A stretch of DNA of 64,000 nt, taken from the NCBI GenBank assembly GCA_035048495.1, contig CM068553.1:26002978-26066977 (forward strand), in the 5' to 3' direction. The stretch's first letter is position 1. Each line of letters opens with the position of its first letter. The DNA comes from Euptelea pleiosperma. Its lineage: Eukaryota; Streptophyta; Magnoliopsida; Ranunculales; Eupteleaceae. The translations under genes were made by a program, and so were the position numbers. Under the pieces are notes generated by a model. It did no database searches. It was not told the DNA's origin and saw only the letters and a list, made by a program, of their open reading frames with translations. Shown piece after piece: positions 19,576 to 30,496 of this stretch.

Positions 19576-21260
19576 TGACGACAAAAATGATTATTTGTCG
19601 ATATGGATGCCAACTAGAAGGGGATACATATGTTGATGGATCTGAGCAGATGTTATTTGAGTCGTCGGAGATCACATTGGCGGAATTTTGAGATAAAGTT
19701 GCCATGTAATGTAAAATTCAACAAAATTCTCTTAAGGTCAGTTATTACATTTCGTTCGGAAAAACATATGATTGACATTGGTGACAATCAATATTTACAA
19801 CATATATTTGACATTAATTTAACTTCTCCATACATAATTTTTTATGTGTGCCCAACACCATCACCACTTAAAAATATTACTTTTGAAAATCAATTATGGT
19901 CACACAAGTGTTCAAGGTGAGCCTAGCTCGTCAAATTAATCAATTTCAAACCGATGACCACAATCCAATTGTACATTATGAAAATGAAAATGAAAATGAT
20001 AATCTTGTTGATGATGAAGAATAAGATACAGATGATATGATCCGCAAGCCGATTGATATTTATCATCATCAACTAATAATAATGTGAATGCTATAGATAT
20101 TGAAAACGTTTATGCTAATATAATTTAATTTGGGCTTTCAATTTTAAGTTTAGCAGTAAAAGGTAATTTTACAGTAAAATATGTGATAGATAATAGAGAA
20201 AAAATTATAATTACATGTGATGATCCAAATCGCAATTGATGTGTATATGCTAAAATAATGACCAATGGTGATATTTTTAGCATCAGAACTTTCAACAATA
20301 GCCACATAGCTTGGGTAGGAGTAATTCAGTTAATCATCTACAAATAACTGTTAACTGGATAAAGAAAAAAAAGGTCGTTTAGCTGATAACCAATTTTATA
20401 ATCCAATAGAGATTATAAATAACATGAGATGTGAATATAATGTAAAAGTCTCATATAATAAAGTTTGGAAAGCTCGAGAGAAAGCACTAGAGACATTCAT
20501 GGTTGTATCATAGAGGCTTATAAGATTATAGATCATTATTGTCATACCATTATAGAAACAAATCATGGTAGTTTTTGTTTTCTTAAAACTAACCGAAATA
20601 GAAATTTTGAACGAATTTTTATTTTCTTTAAAGTAAGTATTAATGGATGTAAACTTATTGTAGGATTATATGGTACATTCTTAAAGAGAACATACCAAGG
20701 TATCTTGTTTCCAGCGACTTCCGTCAATTTTGATGGTGGCATTTTTTATTGGCATATGCAATAGTTGAGGTTGGAGATAAATATACTTGGGATTGGTTTT
20801 TAAATTGTTTTGAAAGAGCCATTAGATTTTTTGATTCTCAACTATCTTTTATTTTTGATAGACAAAAAAGGACTTATACATGCTGCTGTTAATAGTTTTT
20901 TTTTTCACATTACAATTTTTTATGTATAAGACATTTTGACAAAATTAAAAAAAATTATTTAAAGAACAAATGTTTTGTAGATTATTAATGAGAACAACTA
21001 AATCATATAATTTAATAGATTGTAAAAATATTTTACAGACTATTAAAAATAAGAATTTAAAACTTTTTGAATGGATTGTTAATAGTGATCAATAGTCGCA
21101 CAACTTAAGTTATTGGACGACAACTTGATCTTCTATTCCAAGGCATATGATATTAACCTCTAATTTTGCAGAATTATATAATACTTGGATTAAGAAACTG
21201 TGTTCCAAACCAATAATAGAATTATTAGATAGAATTAGGTGTAAAATAATAAAAATTATG
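19576..21260 (+). pseudogene. MURA-type transposase remnant
   Basis: Across shifting frames the order of a Mutator transposase can be followed. There is an N-terminal start (MTTKMIICRYGCQL), then the MuDR DNA-binding region near 20140-20310 (NFTVKYVIDN, then a C-x-W-like segment). The DDE region follows near 20640-20810: YGTFLKRTYQGILFPATS matches the D-G-T-H-L-K-G-K-Y-K-G block, with the Asp replaced by Tyr, and AIVEVGDKYTWDWFLNCF follows. A late region near 21130-21250 reads LTSNFAELYNTWIKKL and IIELLDRIRCKIIKIM. Many stops are present. Confidence 0.8.
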
Positions 21261-21965
21261 AAAAAATAAATGCAAAAAAGCAAAAAATGAACAATACAAC
21301 TAGTCCAAAATGCTCATCAAACACTCATTGAAAAAATAGAATAATTAAGAACTATGACCTTGTTGGCTATTGATAACATGAAATTTGAGATTAAGAATAA
21401 TGAAAAATAAGGGTTGAAGTCATCAACTTAGATAACAGAACTTGTATATATGAACAATGGTAAGACACTCACATTCTATGTCCATATGTAATAGCTGCAA
21501 TTTCATACAAGAGATGGGAAGTTTATCAATTTTGTCATTATGAACTGTCAGTTGAAAGGTACCAACAAGTTTATGCAACTTGTATGGAAGTAATCCCAAG
21601 CCCATATCAATTGCAAAATCCTTTTGGTAGTCCAATTTTAATATTTCCACCATTGACTTGACAACATCGGAGTCATCCCAAGTTAAATCGACAAAACATC
21701 GATATTCGTGAAGTATGACCACTACATTGCAATTGTTGTGGTTGTATTGAACATAACCAATCAACTTGTACAAACCCCATTTAAAAATAAAAAAGAAAAA
21801 AATCATTCAAATAGAGGAGATGATTACGGTGAAAGGTGTGCACTTTCCTAAAGCCTCATTTTCTATTATATAGTCTAACTTGAGCGTCGGAGTGGTTTCT
21901 TTGCAGGTGGAGGAGTTTCAACTCAGACTCAATGTATGCACCTTGAAAAATGTAAATTTGATCCC
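21261..21965. other. Spacer in the Mutator-like element
   Basis: A 127-codon open frame on the minus strand at 21423-21806 has no recognisable domain. Nothing else was seen. Confidence 0.4.
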
Positions 21966-22165
21966 TAGGCAATTATATACAGTGAATGGAATAAATGTAC
22001 ACAATTTTGTAACATTTTGAAAATTTTGTAACATTGGCCAATTGTACACAGTGAATGGGACAAATATACACAATTTTTGTAACCTTTTGGAGTTTTTATA
22101 ACCTTAGGCAATTGTACACAGTGAATATGACAAATGTACACAATTTTTGTAATATTTTGAAATTT
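21966..22165. repeat. Three tandem units of about 68 bp
   Basis: Three head-to-tail copies start at about 21967, 22035 and 22104. Each carries CAATTGTACACAGTGAATG or a variant, followed by ACACAATTTTTGTAA. Confidence 0.8.
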
Positions 22166-22499
22166 CAAATTTGATCCTACAAGTGAATTTATTAGAAGTT
22201 TTCTTACATTTCTCTTTATGTATCGGTGATGTTATTATAAGTTTTCATTAGTTGATTAAGAATGTGTATATGGAACAAGCAAAGTGAACAAACAAAGAAA
22301 ATGATAATAAAACTCGATGATGAACCCAAAATATGAAGCTATATATAATATGAGAAATAGTCCGCACAAATATGTCTAATGTTTACAATTCCTACTTTTT
22401 GTACTCCTCCATTCCCTTAATAACTCTAATACCCATATAACTGATCTTAGGTTCAATCAGGGCATGGGATGGACGTATAATAGGCGAAGGTGTCAATGG

Positions 22500-24655
22500 A
22501 TGATGTATGGCAGAAGATGATCCTACCTCACATGTCGATTGATGCTGAACATCATCACATTCTTATAGATTATCGCCCTCTTGATCATCATCCACAAACA
22601 CATCATCCCACTCATCACCTTCTTGATCACTTTGTGTACTCTTGATGAGGATGACGATGTGGCAAAACTTGTCGTACAACAACAAAAGGGGCCTGAGGAG
22701 GTGGACATACCTACTGTGGGAAAAATCACGACGTGGGTCCTACCTCAATCCTTCAATAAAGGCCATAATGCGATTACTAACAGGAGGCTCAAGATGCAGA
22801 TCTTTGATCACATTTGATAAATACGCCATCTGTAAATAAAATCAAATATTATACTAATATGTTAAATTATAAAATTTAAGAAAATACTTATAGCACTGTG
22901 ATTGACCTCATCTTCAGTTGTTGACCTATACCAATCAATCAAGTCCTCCAAATATCCTTTGGACGTATATCTTGGCTCTTGATATTGAATGCTCACATTA
23001 TAAATATGGGGGCAACTATACCATTCTTCAAAATTCTCACATGCTCTCATAATTGCAATGTAAAGTAAAGATTGAGAAGAATAAAGACACTATTAATAAT
23101 AATAATTTAAAATAATTACATTGTTGCAATTTATCTTGTAAGTTAATGCCAAATTCGCTGACCACTCTAAATTGGTCAAACCTATTCATCCAATCTGATA
23201 TCGCTCACAACATATTAAACTTAGTCTTTTTACCCGCTCTCAACTAACATAAGGGGGGAACTGAAAAATTTTGGTGGAAGCCAAATTGTCGCTTACATCG
23301 ATTTGTCGGATGAAATTTAGTGGTGTCTAAATATATAACACAAGCACTATGAAGACTAGACTCTCGTGCCATCCGCAAGATCGGTAGAGCATCATTAGAT
23401 ATATGAAACCCAAATAACCTGAAAATTCAAAATTTAAGAATTTTGAATTAATAAACAAAATAACCACTAAAAATTTACTTACGTGGTTTCGAGTTAACGT
23501 GTCCAACTCTTGACGATATAATGGCACACTACAAGTAGAATCACTACTGTATACTCTATTACCCATCATCCATTTAAAGAATCATGGAAAACTACGTATT
23601 TCTGAATTAGATATAGGCCTTTCAACAGTAGGCAAATGTTCATGTGCCCATACCTTCATAAATAAGATTAAAATATATTAATAAAAAATATATTGAAGAA
23701 TAAATTAATAGTTGAATGATTTAAAAAATTACTAAAATGAGAACAATACACATAGTAAGCCTTTTTTTCTCCTTAAGAGCAAAGCATGCCAAGTGTCTAT
23801 AGAAAAATGCCAAGATAGCAGCCCCCCAAGCATAATCGCCTACTGTTTTGAAGTCCTCAAATATATGCAACAAATTGGCTAAAACCCTGTTGATGGTGCC
23901 TTCAGGGAACAAAATGTTTCCACATAGTGCTAATAAATAGGCACGAGTGTGACACTCGATCTACAATAAAGAAATTTATTATTAATTTTTAATATTTATT
24001 TATTTTTTGTATTATTTAATAATTATAAATATTACTTGATATTGAGTCAATTTTGGAGGTAATACAACAAAACTTTGTTGTAGCCAACTAAGCTTAATTT
24101 GACCACATTTTAATCTATCTTCATCCTCGGATGAGACACCCAATAAGCGTGTCAAAAGTGACGTGTAGTCCGCATTCTACTCAGAAGGAAGAAGAATCAA
24201 AGGACGGTCAGTGATACTCAAACTAAGACAATGGAGAATGTCCCTAATGTAATTGACATCTCTCCAAAAGGAAAATGGAACATACATGTCCTTGGCCAAA
24301 AATGCTTAAAAAGACAATAACACAAATTTAAGTTAGTGTTATACCATCGAAGATGATGGTAATGACCAGAACCTGCTTGTGTTACTAATTCAAGTTGAGC
24401 AAGTAACAATTCATCCCAACTATGGCCCATCTCCCATGAAAGTGTGCTCGATAATCACTATAATCCACCTATATCAATTATTGTAATATGAGAGAACTTC
24501 TAATCATATTATACAATAATCTATAACTTAATAAACTTTTAAAAAATACTAACCTTGTTATTCAATGTCACTACATCGATGACGTGATCGATCATTTTGA
24601 ACGTCAGGGGTAGTGGGACCACCCGAAATACGACCATTATTAACAATGTATGCCA
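22500..24655 (-). pseudogene. Plant mobile domain (PMD) gene remnant
   Basis: PMD proteins include host MAIN/MAIL genes and many transposon-borne copies, often annotated as 'phosphatase 7 long form'. From 24655 down: a start with GGPTTPDVQNDRSRH, as in the usual P-G-P-x-D-x-S-x-L start; SWDELLLAQLELV; FHFPFGEMSITL, matching F-H-L-P-x-G-E-x-x-x-T-L; LLTRLLGVSSEDEDRL and LSWLQQSFVVLPP; then RAYLLALCGNILFPEGTINR and YAWGAAILAFFYRHL (23720-23960). DALPILRMARESS and a CKRQFG segment lie at about 23260-23400, and EDLIDWYRSTTEDE at 22862-22990. Intron-like breaks, frameshifts and stops are present. The gene lies inside the element, converging on the transposase. Confidence 0.8.
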
Positions 24656-24824
24656 TCCTTCAAAACCTTATTCTACATGATGCAAACCATCAAAAATTAG
24701 TTTGTTTGATGATTTTTAGCTATTAGTTGTACTCGAAAATAATGGTTGAAACTAATGACTAAAATCACACTTATAATGCTTTAAGAAGTACTCAAACCTA
24801 ATGTTTGGCTGACTTCTTGGTGAA

Positions 24825-25020
24825 CCCACACCAACAATTAGTCTAATTGGTGATTTCTATCCATTGGATTTGAGCTTTTTTCATCATGGGGCTTGAAACT
24901 CATCCATATGCCCCATTTGCTTGTACATGAAGCCCATGACGAAAATAAGCTCAAATCCAACAGCTGGAAATCATCAATTAGGTTGATTTTTGGTTTGTAG
25001 CTCTACCAAGGGGTGGGCAA
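24825..25020. mobile_element. Foldback MITE core inside the Mutator-like element
   Basis: The left arm has AATTGGTGATTTCTATCC and GGATTTGAGC; the right arm repeats this inverted as AAGCTCAAATCCAAC and GAAATCATCAATTAGG. Related cores lie at 42255-42420, 55838-55975 and 56190-56340. Outer ends were not resolved. Confidence 0.6.
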
Positions 25021-25100
25021 GGTTCATAGGGTGAGCGTGCAGGAAAGAGTTTGTAGGTGGCATTTTGGGGAGGGGTCCTATGTCCTCTACAAGACGAGAG

Positions 25101-25240
25101 CATGGTTGAAAAAATGGCTATAACGCTGTTATAACAGTTGTTATAATGGTAACACTCCAACCTATCCGTATTAATATAAATACATTTTAATGCATTTAAA
25201 GGTTGTAATGGCCGGTAATTTAACCCTTATCACACTTTAA
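25101..25240. repeat. Element with GTTATAAC words
   Basis: It begins CATGGTTGAAAAAATGGC, close to the terminal CATGGTTCAAAG of the element at 5211-5536. It continues with GCTGTTATAACAG and TTGTTATAATGG, then AACACTCCAA. Related copies lie near 49545, 54640 and 60520. The right end was not defined. Confidence 0.5.
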
Positions 25241-25473
25241 AAAGTAATTAAACTTAATGGCTAGAGATTACCAATCAGGGTGAATTTTGGTATATGTATC
25301 CATGAAGGGGTGGGCTGAACATCCATGCAGTCAATTGGCCAAGATGGCAGCTGTGTGTAGCAAAAATCATGCTTCCAAATGCCAAAGTGTTCCAGGCATA
25401 TTTTTATGGGTGGGACACAAATTTGACACAAAATTTCACACCAATTTTGGCTACCACAAGGAAGATAGATAAA

Positions 25474-25752
25474 TCAATGGCTGATTTTTTTGTGTGGATG
25501 ATCTCCTCACCATATAGATCATCCCTACAAAAAATCAGCCCATTATGAAATTTATAATCCCATCAAATGTGGCTTCAAGTTAATTGTAGAAAAAAGATAG
25601 TTCATAATTCTTCAACTTGTAAACTAGGCTATGGATATCAGAAGATTTGAATTTTGTGAGGGTGATCTCCTCACCATATAGATCACCCTTGCAAAAAATC
25701 AGCCCATTCTGAAATTTCTAACCCTATCAAATGTGGGTTTCAAGTCAACAGT
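25474..25752. mobile_element. MITE copy, GGGGCTCGGG family
   Basis: It shares GATGATCTCCTCACCATA, AAAATCAGCCCATT and ATCAAATGTGGGTTTCAAG with 18554-18860 and 26615-26966. It ends where the Helitron begins. Confidence 0.65.
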
Positions 25753-25765
25753 AAAAAAATGGACA

Positions 25766-27687
25766 TCTATACTACTTCTAAATGTCCGTATCTGAAAAGA
25801 AAACTTTTTTTTCCTATTTTACCCCTAATTTTTTACTCTTTTTCCCAAAATATCCCTTAGCCCCAAATCGATCCACCTTCACCTTCACACCATTCCTAAA
25901 ATCTCTTCTATCATTCATAAATGTCAACTTCCCTCTTATGTCCTATATTCTTCTATTTCTCTCTCATCCAAATGGCTACAACATTTCCATAAAGACGTCT
26001 CTTCCTATTCTCCCAATATGTTATTTTACTTCAACATTCCTTAAAAATTTCTCCCCAACTCTTAAAATCTATTCAATACCTTCTTAAACAATTTTAATTC
26101 TTCTTTCTCACTAACACTTATCCCTCTCCCAACACGTCTCTCCATTTATCATTCTTTTCTCTTTCTGGAAACGCAAGATTGAGTGCTTTATATCAACACT
26201 TGCAATATATTATCAAGAGATCTCCATCAACAGCCACGTTTATATCATTTTCCAATTAGTATGCAACCTTGGTAAACATTTTTTATTTGTTTTTCATTCG
26301 GTTCTATCTGACGTGTTTCTTAGTTCTTTTTGCTTTTCTTTTCGTATGGATCGATTGTTGGATAGGAACCCGAAAAGGCAATTCCACCATGTTGGGACCG
26401 ATTAATGTCAATATCGTGTTGATAGTGCTCTAAAATATATTACCATTGTAATATGAAGCAACAAAATGGGGCCAAAGAAACAATCGAAGTCGGTCTTCAA
26501 ATTGGCAGCAATAGCAATACAATAATATTTGGGAGACATTTTACGAGGTAGGCCTATGTATAAATTTTTTGATTTTGAAGTCCCTCTTTCAGACCCTAAA
26601 AACAAAAAGGATCAGGCTCGGGGGACACCCATTTTGGCGTACCCATATAGAAGATGAATCAATGGTTGATTTTTTGTGGGAATGATCTCTATGGTGAGGA
26701 GATCATCCTCACAAAAATTCAAATCATTCTGCTATTCATAGACCAGTTTAGAGGTTGAAGAATTATGGATCATTGTTTTTTACCGTGTAATTTGCTAACC
26801 ACATTTGATGGGGTTCAAAATTTCAGAATGGGCTGATTTTTTGTTTGGGTGATCTATATGGTGAGGAGATCGTCCCCACCAAAAATCAATCATTGATTCA
26901 TCTTCAAATTTGGGTATGCCAGAATGGGTGTCAAAAGTGAGGGTAAAAAATGGGTGTCCCCCGAGCCCGATAGCTGGCACATATTGATTGGGCAGCACAT
27001 GCACCCCAGGATCATGTTATCACCACTCTAAAATGGTGTGCTTACGTGGCAAACTCACAATTCATTTGTAACATTATCATATCATTCAAACTTTCCAAAA
27101 CTTTCCTCCCAACCATAAATATCTCTTCAATAAATTATCTATAAACTCTCAAATGAAAACCTCTCTTAGATTTCTCCAATTAATTCTCATTTCTTTCATA
27201 AACATTCCAATAAAAAGGCCTAGTCTCTTAGATAAGATCTCTCCAATAAATCTCTAATCAAAATTTATTTCCTAAAATGTTATTTCTTTTCCTTTTTTAT
27301 TTTTTAAAAAAATATTGTAATACATCTTTCCCTCAATATTCTTTATAACCAAGATGCCTATACCTAAATCTATGATCATTTTTAGTCTTCATTTACACAG
27401 TAGCCATAAGAAAACTCATGCCTACATCCTCAACATTAAGAATCTGACAATTTCTAAAGAGTACCTTGGCACCTAGACACATTGGTTGATCCAAAACTAA
27501 AGTCTTCCATCACTAAGTTAAAAATTTATCTAAAAAATAAACATATATAAATTTATAAAATAATTAACATATTTAAAAATAAATAATTTAATAAAAATAT
27601 GTATATATATTTGTTATAGAAAAGATTTAGTATTAATTTTTCATATACCACAGAGTACCCGTGCATAGCACGGGCGAAACCACTAGT
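25766..27687 (+). mobile_element. Non-autonomous Helitron
   Basis: The 3' end has the stem-loop CCCGTGCATAGCACGGG, then eight bases and the terminal CTAGT, fitting the Helitron CTRRT rule. The 5' end starts TCTATACTACTT. The flanking bases are A on the left and T on the right, the A^T target expected. It has no Rep/helicase coding and contains a later MITE at 26615-26966. The length (1,922 bp) assumes the TC at 25766 is the true start. Confidence 0.75.
26615..26966. mobile_element. Foldback MITE, GGGGCTCGGG family, in the Helitron
   Basis: The ends are GGCTCGGGGGACACCCATTT and its inverted copy ending GTGTCCCCCGAGCC. Both arms then carry GAAGATGAATCAATG. It is in the opposite sense to the copy at 25474-25752. 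A fragment of the palindromic MITE (as at 18890-19077) lies just to its right. Confidence 0.8.
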
Positions 27688-28140
27688 TATATCAAATGCG
27701 GGTTTCAAGTCAATAGTAAAAAAATAGATAATACATAATTCTTCACAGTAAAAAATTCAATACCTACAAATCCTAAATCAAGAAAGGGGGGAAAAGGGGC
27801 TGGGGAGAGAATGATGAGGCATATCTGACGATCTGAGGAGGGGAGGATGAGTTTTTCGGTGCAAAACCCACCGGCGTTGCAACTAGGATGGAGGGCGTCG
27901 ACTAGGAGAAATATGTTTTTCGTTTTTTTTTGAAATCTCAAACAATGAAACACCAGATGGTTTGGCGTGAGGTATTAAGAAAAGCCCAATAGTTCAGCAT
28001 CTCATAAAGCCCAATGCCTAACCGTTTGGCTGTTCAAAACTTCAAACGTCAAACTGTATGAGGTCTCATAGTTAGAGAAGCCAAACTGTTTGGCGTATCC
28101 TATTAGGAGGGCAATCAGCCATTTTAATATTTTCTTGAGA

Positions 28141-28246
28141 GTACGCCAAATGGTTTGTCGTCGTAGGTTTGTTTCGACAAATTTCAAAAAGTTCGGTTCT
28201 TTTTAAAGAATACCCTTAATTATGGGTTCGTATCGAAACTTTTCTG
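28141..28246 (-). repeat. Right terminal inverted repeat of the Mutator-like element
   Basis: It is the inverted partner of 19091-19202. The word array on its inner side covers about 27950-28165. Confidence 0.85.
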
Positions 28247-28337
28247 AAATAATAATGATAGTATAAAAATAAATACATAATAAATAAATAATCAAAATGT
28301 CCGTAGCTCACTAACATGACAAAAAAGAGTTTTTTAG

Positions 28338-28342
<5 letters not shown>

Positions 28343-28391
<49 letters not shown>
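28343..28391. repeat. (AT)n microsatellite
   Basis: About 24 AT dinucleotides followed by a short (GT)n. Confidence 0.95.
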
Positions 28392-28392
<1 letters not shown>

Positions 28393-29649
28393 GTGTGTGT
28401 GTGATGTGATGGTATGAGATGGATTTGGTGTTGGATTTCATAAGCAAAATAACAAAAAAAAAAAAAAAAATTCAAAATAGGAAAAATAGAACGAAAGAGG
28501 TAGAGACATTTTGGGAGATGAAGAGGTTTATTTTACTCAATTTAAAATGCTGGTAAGATTTTAAGGGAAATAAAATAGGAGAAGAAGAGTCATTTTGGAG
28601 AGTCGTATTGGGAGTGGGAGATATTTCGGTAAGGACTTGTGGTTGAATTACACTTCTTAACTAAATTAGTAGGCTAATGAGTTTCCATCGGAGACCCACT
28701 ACATACCCAAATCAAACAAAATGGTCTAATACTTTCCCAATCCAAATAAGAATTTCATTCAAATAGTTTCTAATTAATTTATAAAAAAAGAGAAAATGGA
28801 ATTGGGGCCCCACTTGTTAGTGTCTATTATTGTTAATTCAAAATATCACACGAATCATCACCATTCGATCACAAGTAGGAAGGATAGTTTCTTTTCATCC
28901 TCCTGTCTTGCAAACATTCCTTATATAACAGTAGACAGGTTCCATACAAGATTAGATCCTATAGATGAGGATACTAATTTTTGACATGTAGCCTAATAGG
29001 CTTGCAAGGGAATCCCAATTCTTGAAGCTACTTCATCACATTTAGAAGTGTCTCGAAAGACATATTGTAGTATAAAAGAGAACCCCTTAAAAAATGTTCA
29101 CGATTGTGTCATATTCTTCGTCACAACCCATATACCATTTGATTCAACACCACTTGACAGATCAACATAAGCACGAGATGCTCTAATTCCATCTGGGTCT
29201 GAAAGTGAAGTACTCAAAGATGAAACTTGTTCCATCTCGTACAGAGGTGCATACATAAAGGTTTTGAACCCTTTTCTTATCTAAATCTTAAGGACAGGAC
29301 CCTACCCTATTCTCGAACCCTCTGCCGAGCTCTATCCTTCCAGCATTTCCTTTTGAATGGGGCCAAAGAAATGTCACTAACCTTATAAAAAGTTGACATA
29401 ATGTGATGGTAAATTTGAATGGTCTAGATCTTCTAAATTCAAGTCACATTTTCATGAGGTTAGGAATATCAAAATAGAATGATTTTTGTAAGGATGGTCT
29501 CCACAACATCGAAAACTTATCGTGCGATTGAATTGTTTAATATGATTTCTATGTGAGCCACATCACCAGGTGTAAGAACTGGATGTAAGAAATGGGTATA
29601 GCTTTAGACGTACTCTTTAAAATTTGTCATTAATAAAAGTGCATGTGTT
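28392..29649. other. Unassigned DNA with one possible exon relic
   Basis: No transposon ends were seen. The only coding hint is the minus-strand frame at 29098-29241. Confidence 0.4.
29098..29241 (-). pseudogene. Possible exon relic
   Basis: A 47-codon open frame reads YEMEQVSSLSTSLSDPDGIR and continues ASRAYVDLSSGVES, which looks protein-like in composition. It has no start codon of its own in a good context and no recognised family. It may be an old exon or retroelement piece. Confidence 0.25.
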
Positions 29650-29950
29650 AATAAGATTGACAAAAAATCATAAATCATGGTTTTGCATATATTCGATTAA
29701 AACCATTCAACCGTCTTGCGTCTATTTTATATGTTTATTTAAATGTTTATGAATGTATGCCGAATGAAATCAAAGGAAGTCAAATACCAATATATGACTG
29801 ACCATGTGCATTTGTTAAACTATTTATTTATTTATCTCATATCTAATATATTTGTACTAAGACAAAAGCCCAAGGTCTTAAATTTCTCTTTCCTCCACAA
29901 ATGAGTACGTTTTTCTTATTATTGGTATGCATATGCATTATAAAGATTAT
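29650..29950. repeat. Diverged direct repeat, copy 1
   Basis: It aligns with 30215-30495 over about 290 bp. Shared blocks include AAAAATCATAAATCATG, ATGTTTATRAATGTATGC and TTTCTCTTTCCTCCACA, then TTATTATTGGTATG. Confidence 0.8.
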
Positions 29951-30214
29951 TGAAAATTAAAGTAAAAAGAAAAAAGATAAATTTATTATTCGGTACACAT
30001 GTTTTGATAATAGAAAAATATATAGTTTGTTTAAAAAATTTAAAGAGAAAAACATAAAATTTATGAAAGTTCTATGAATTCTTTGCTTTATCATGTTATT
30101 AGATGGACATGCAATATAACCAATTTATTTTTGTTTGCTTCATTTTCAAATTTTACCATTATTTAATGAATTTATATTTAGAAAATTGATAATTTAATTA
30201 AAAAAAGAGATTAG

Positions 30215-30495
30215 CAAAAAAATCATAAATCATGAGTTTACATATATTTGATAAAGACCATTATATATTCTTGCCTTTTTAAATTTGTTTGAATGTTTAT
30301 AAATGTATGCTAAGTGGAACCAAATCACTAAGTCAAAGACCAATAAATGATTGAACATATGCATATGCTAAACTGCTTTTCTATTTATCTTACATCTAAT
30401 ATATTTATAGTAAAATAGAGGCATAAACTCTCAATTTTCTCTTTCCTCCACATACAGGTTTTCTTATTATTGGTATGTAGATGCATTATAAAGAG
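30215..30495. repeat. Diverged direct repeat, copy 2
   Basis: Partner of 29650-29950. It ends exactly where the Athila LTR begins, so the LTR inserted at or near its edge. Confidence 0.8.
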
Positions 30496-30496
30496 C

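Larger units (their letters stand above)
19091..28246 (+). mobile_element. 9.16 kb Mutator-like element carrying a PMD gene
   Basis: The ends are long imperfect inverted repeats of about 110 bp. The left starts CGGAAAATTTTTAAAACG, the right (read inward) CAGAAAAGTTTCGATACG, and both share TTAAGGGTATT and ACAAACCTACGACG. The 9 bases AAATAATAA flank it exactly at 19082-19090 and 28247-28255, as expected for Mutator. Subterminal regions hold arrays of the palindromic word GCCAAACnGTTTGGC. Inside are a decayed MURA-type transposase on the plus strand and a decayed plant mobile domain gene on the minus strand, converging. MITEs and a Helitron later inserted into the right half. Confidence 0.9.

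Noticed and set aside
21423..21806. Additional gene in the Mutator-like element
   Set aside because: 127-codon frame with no recognisable domain in AT-rich DNA; could be a chance frame.
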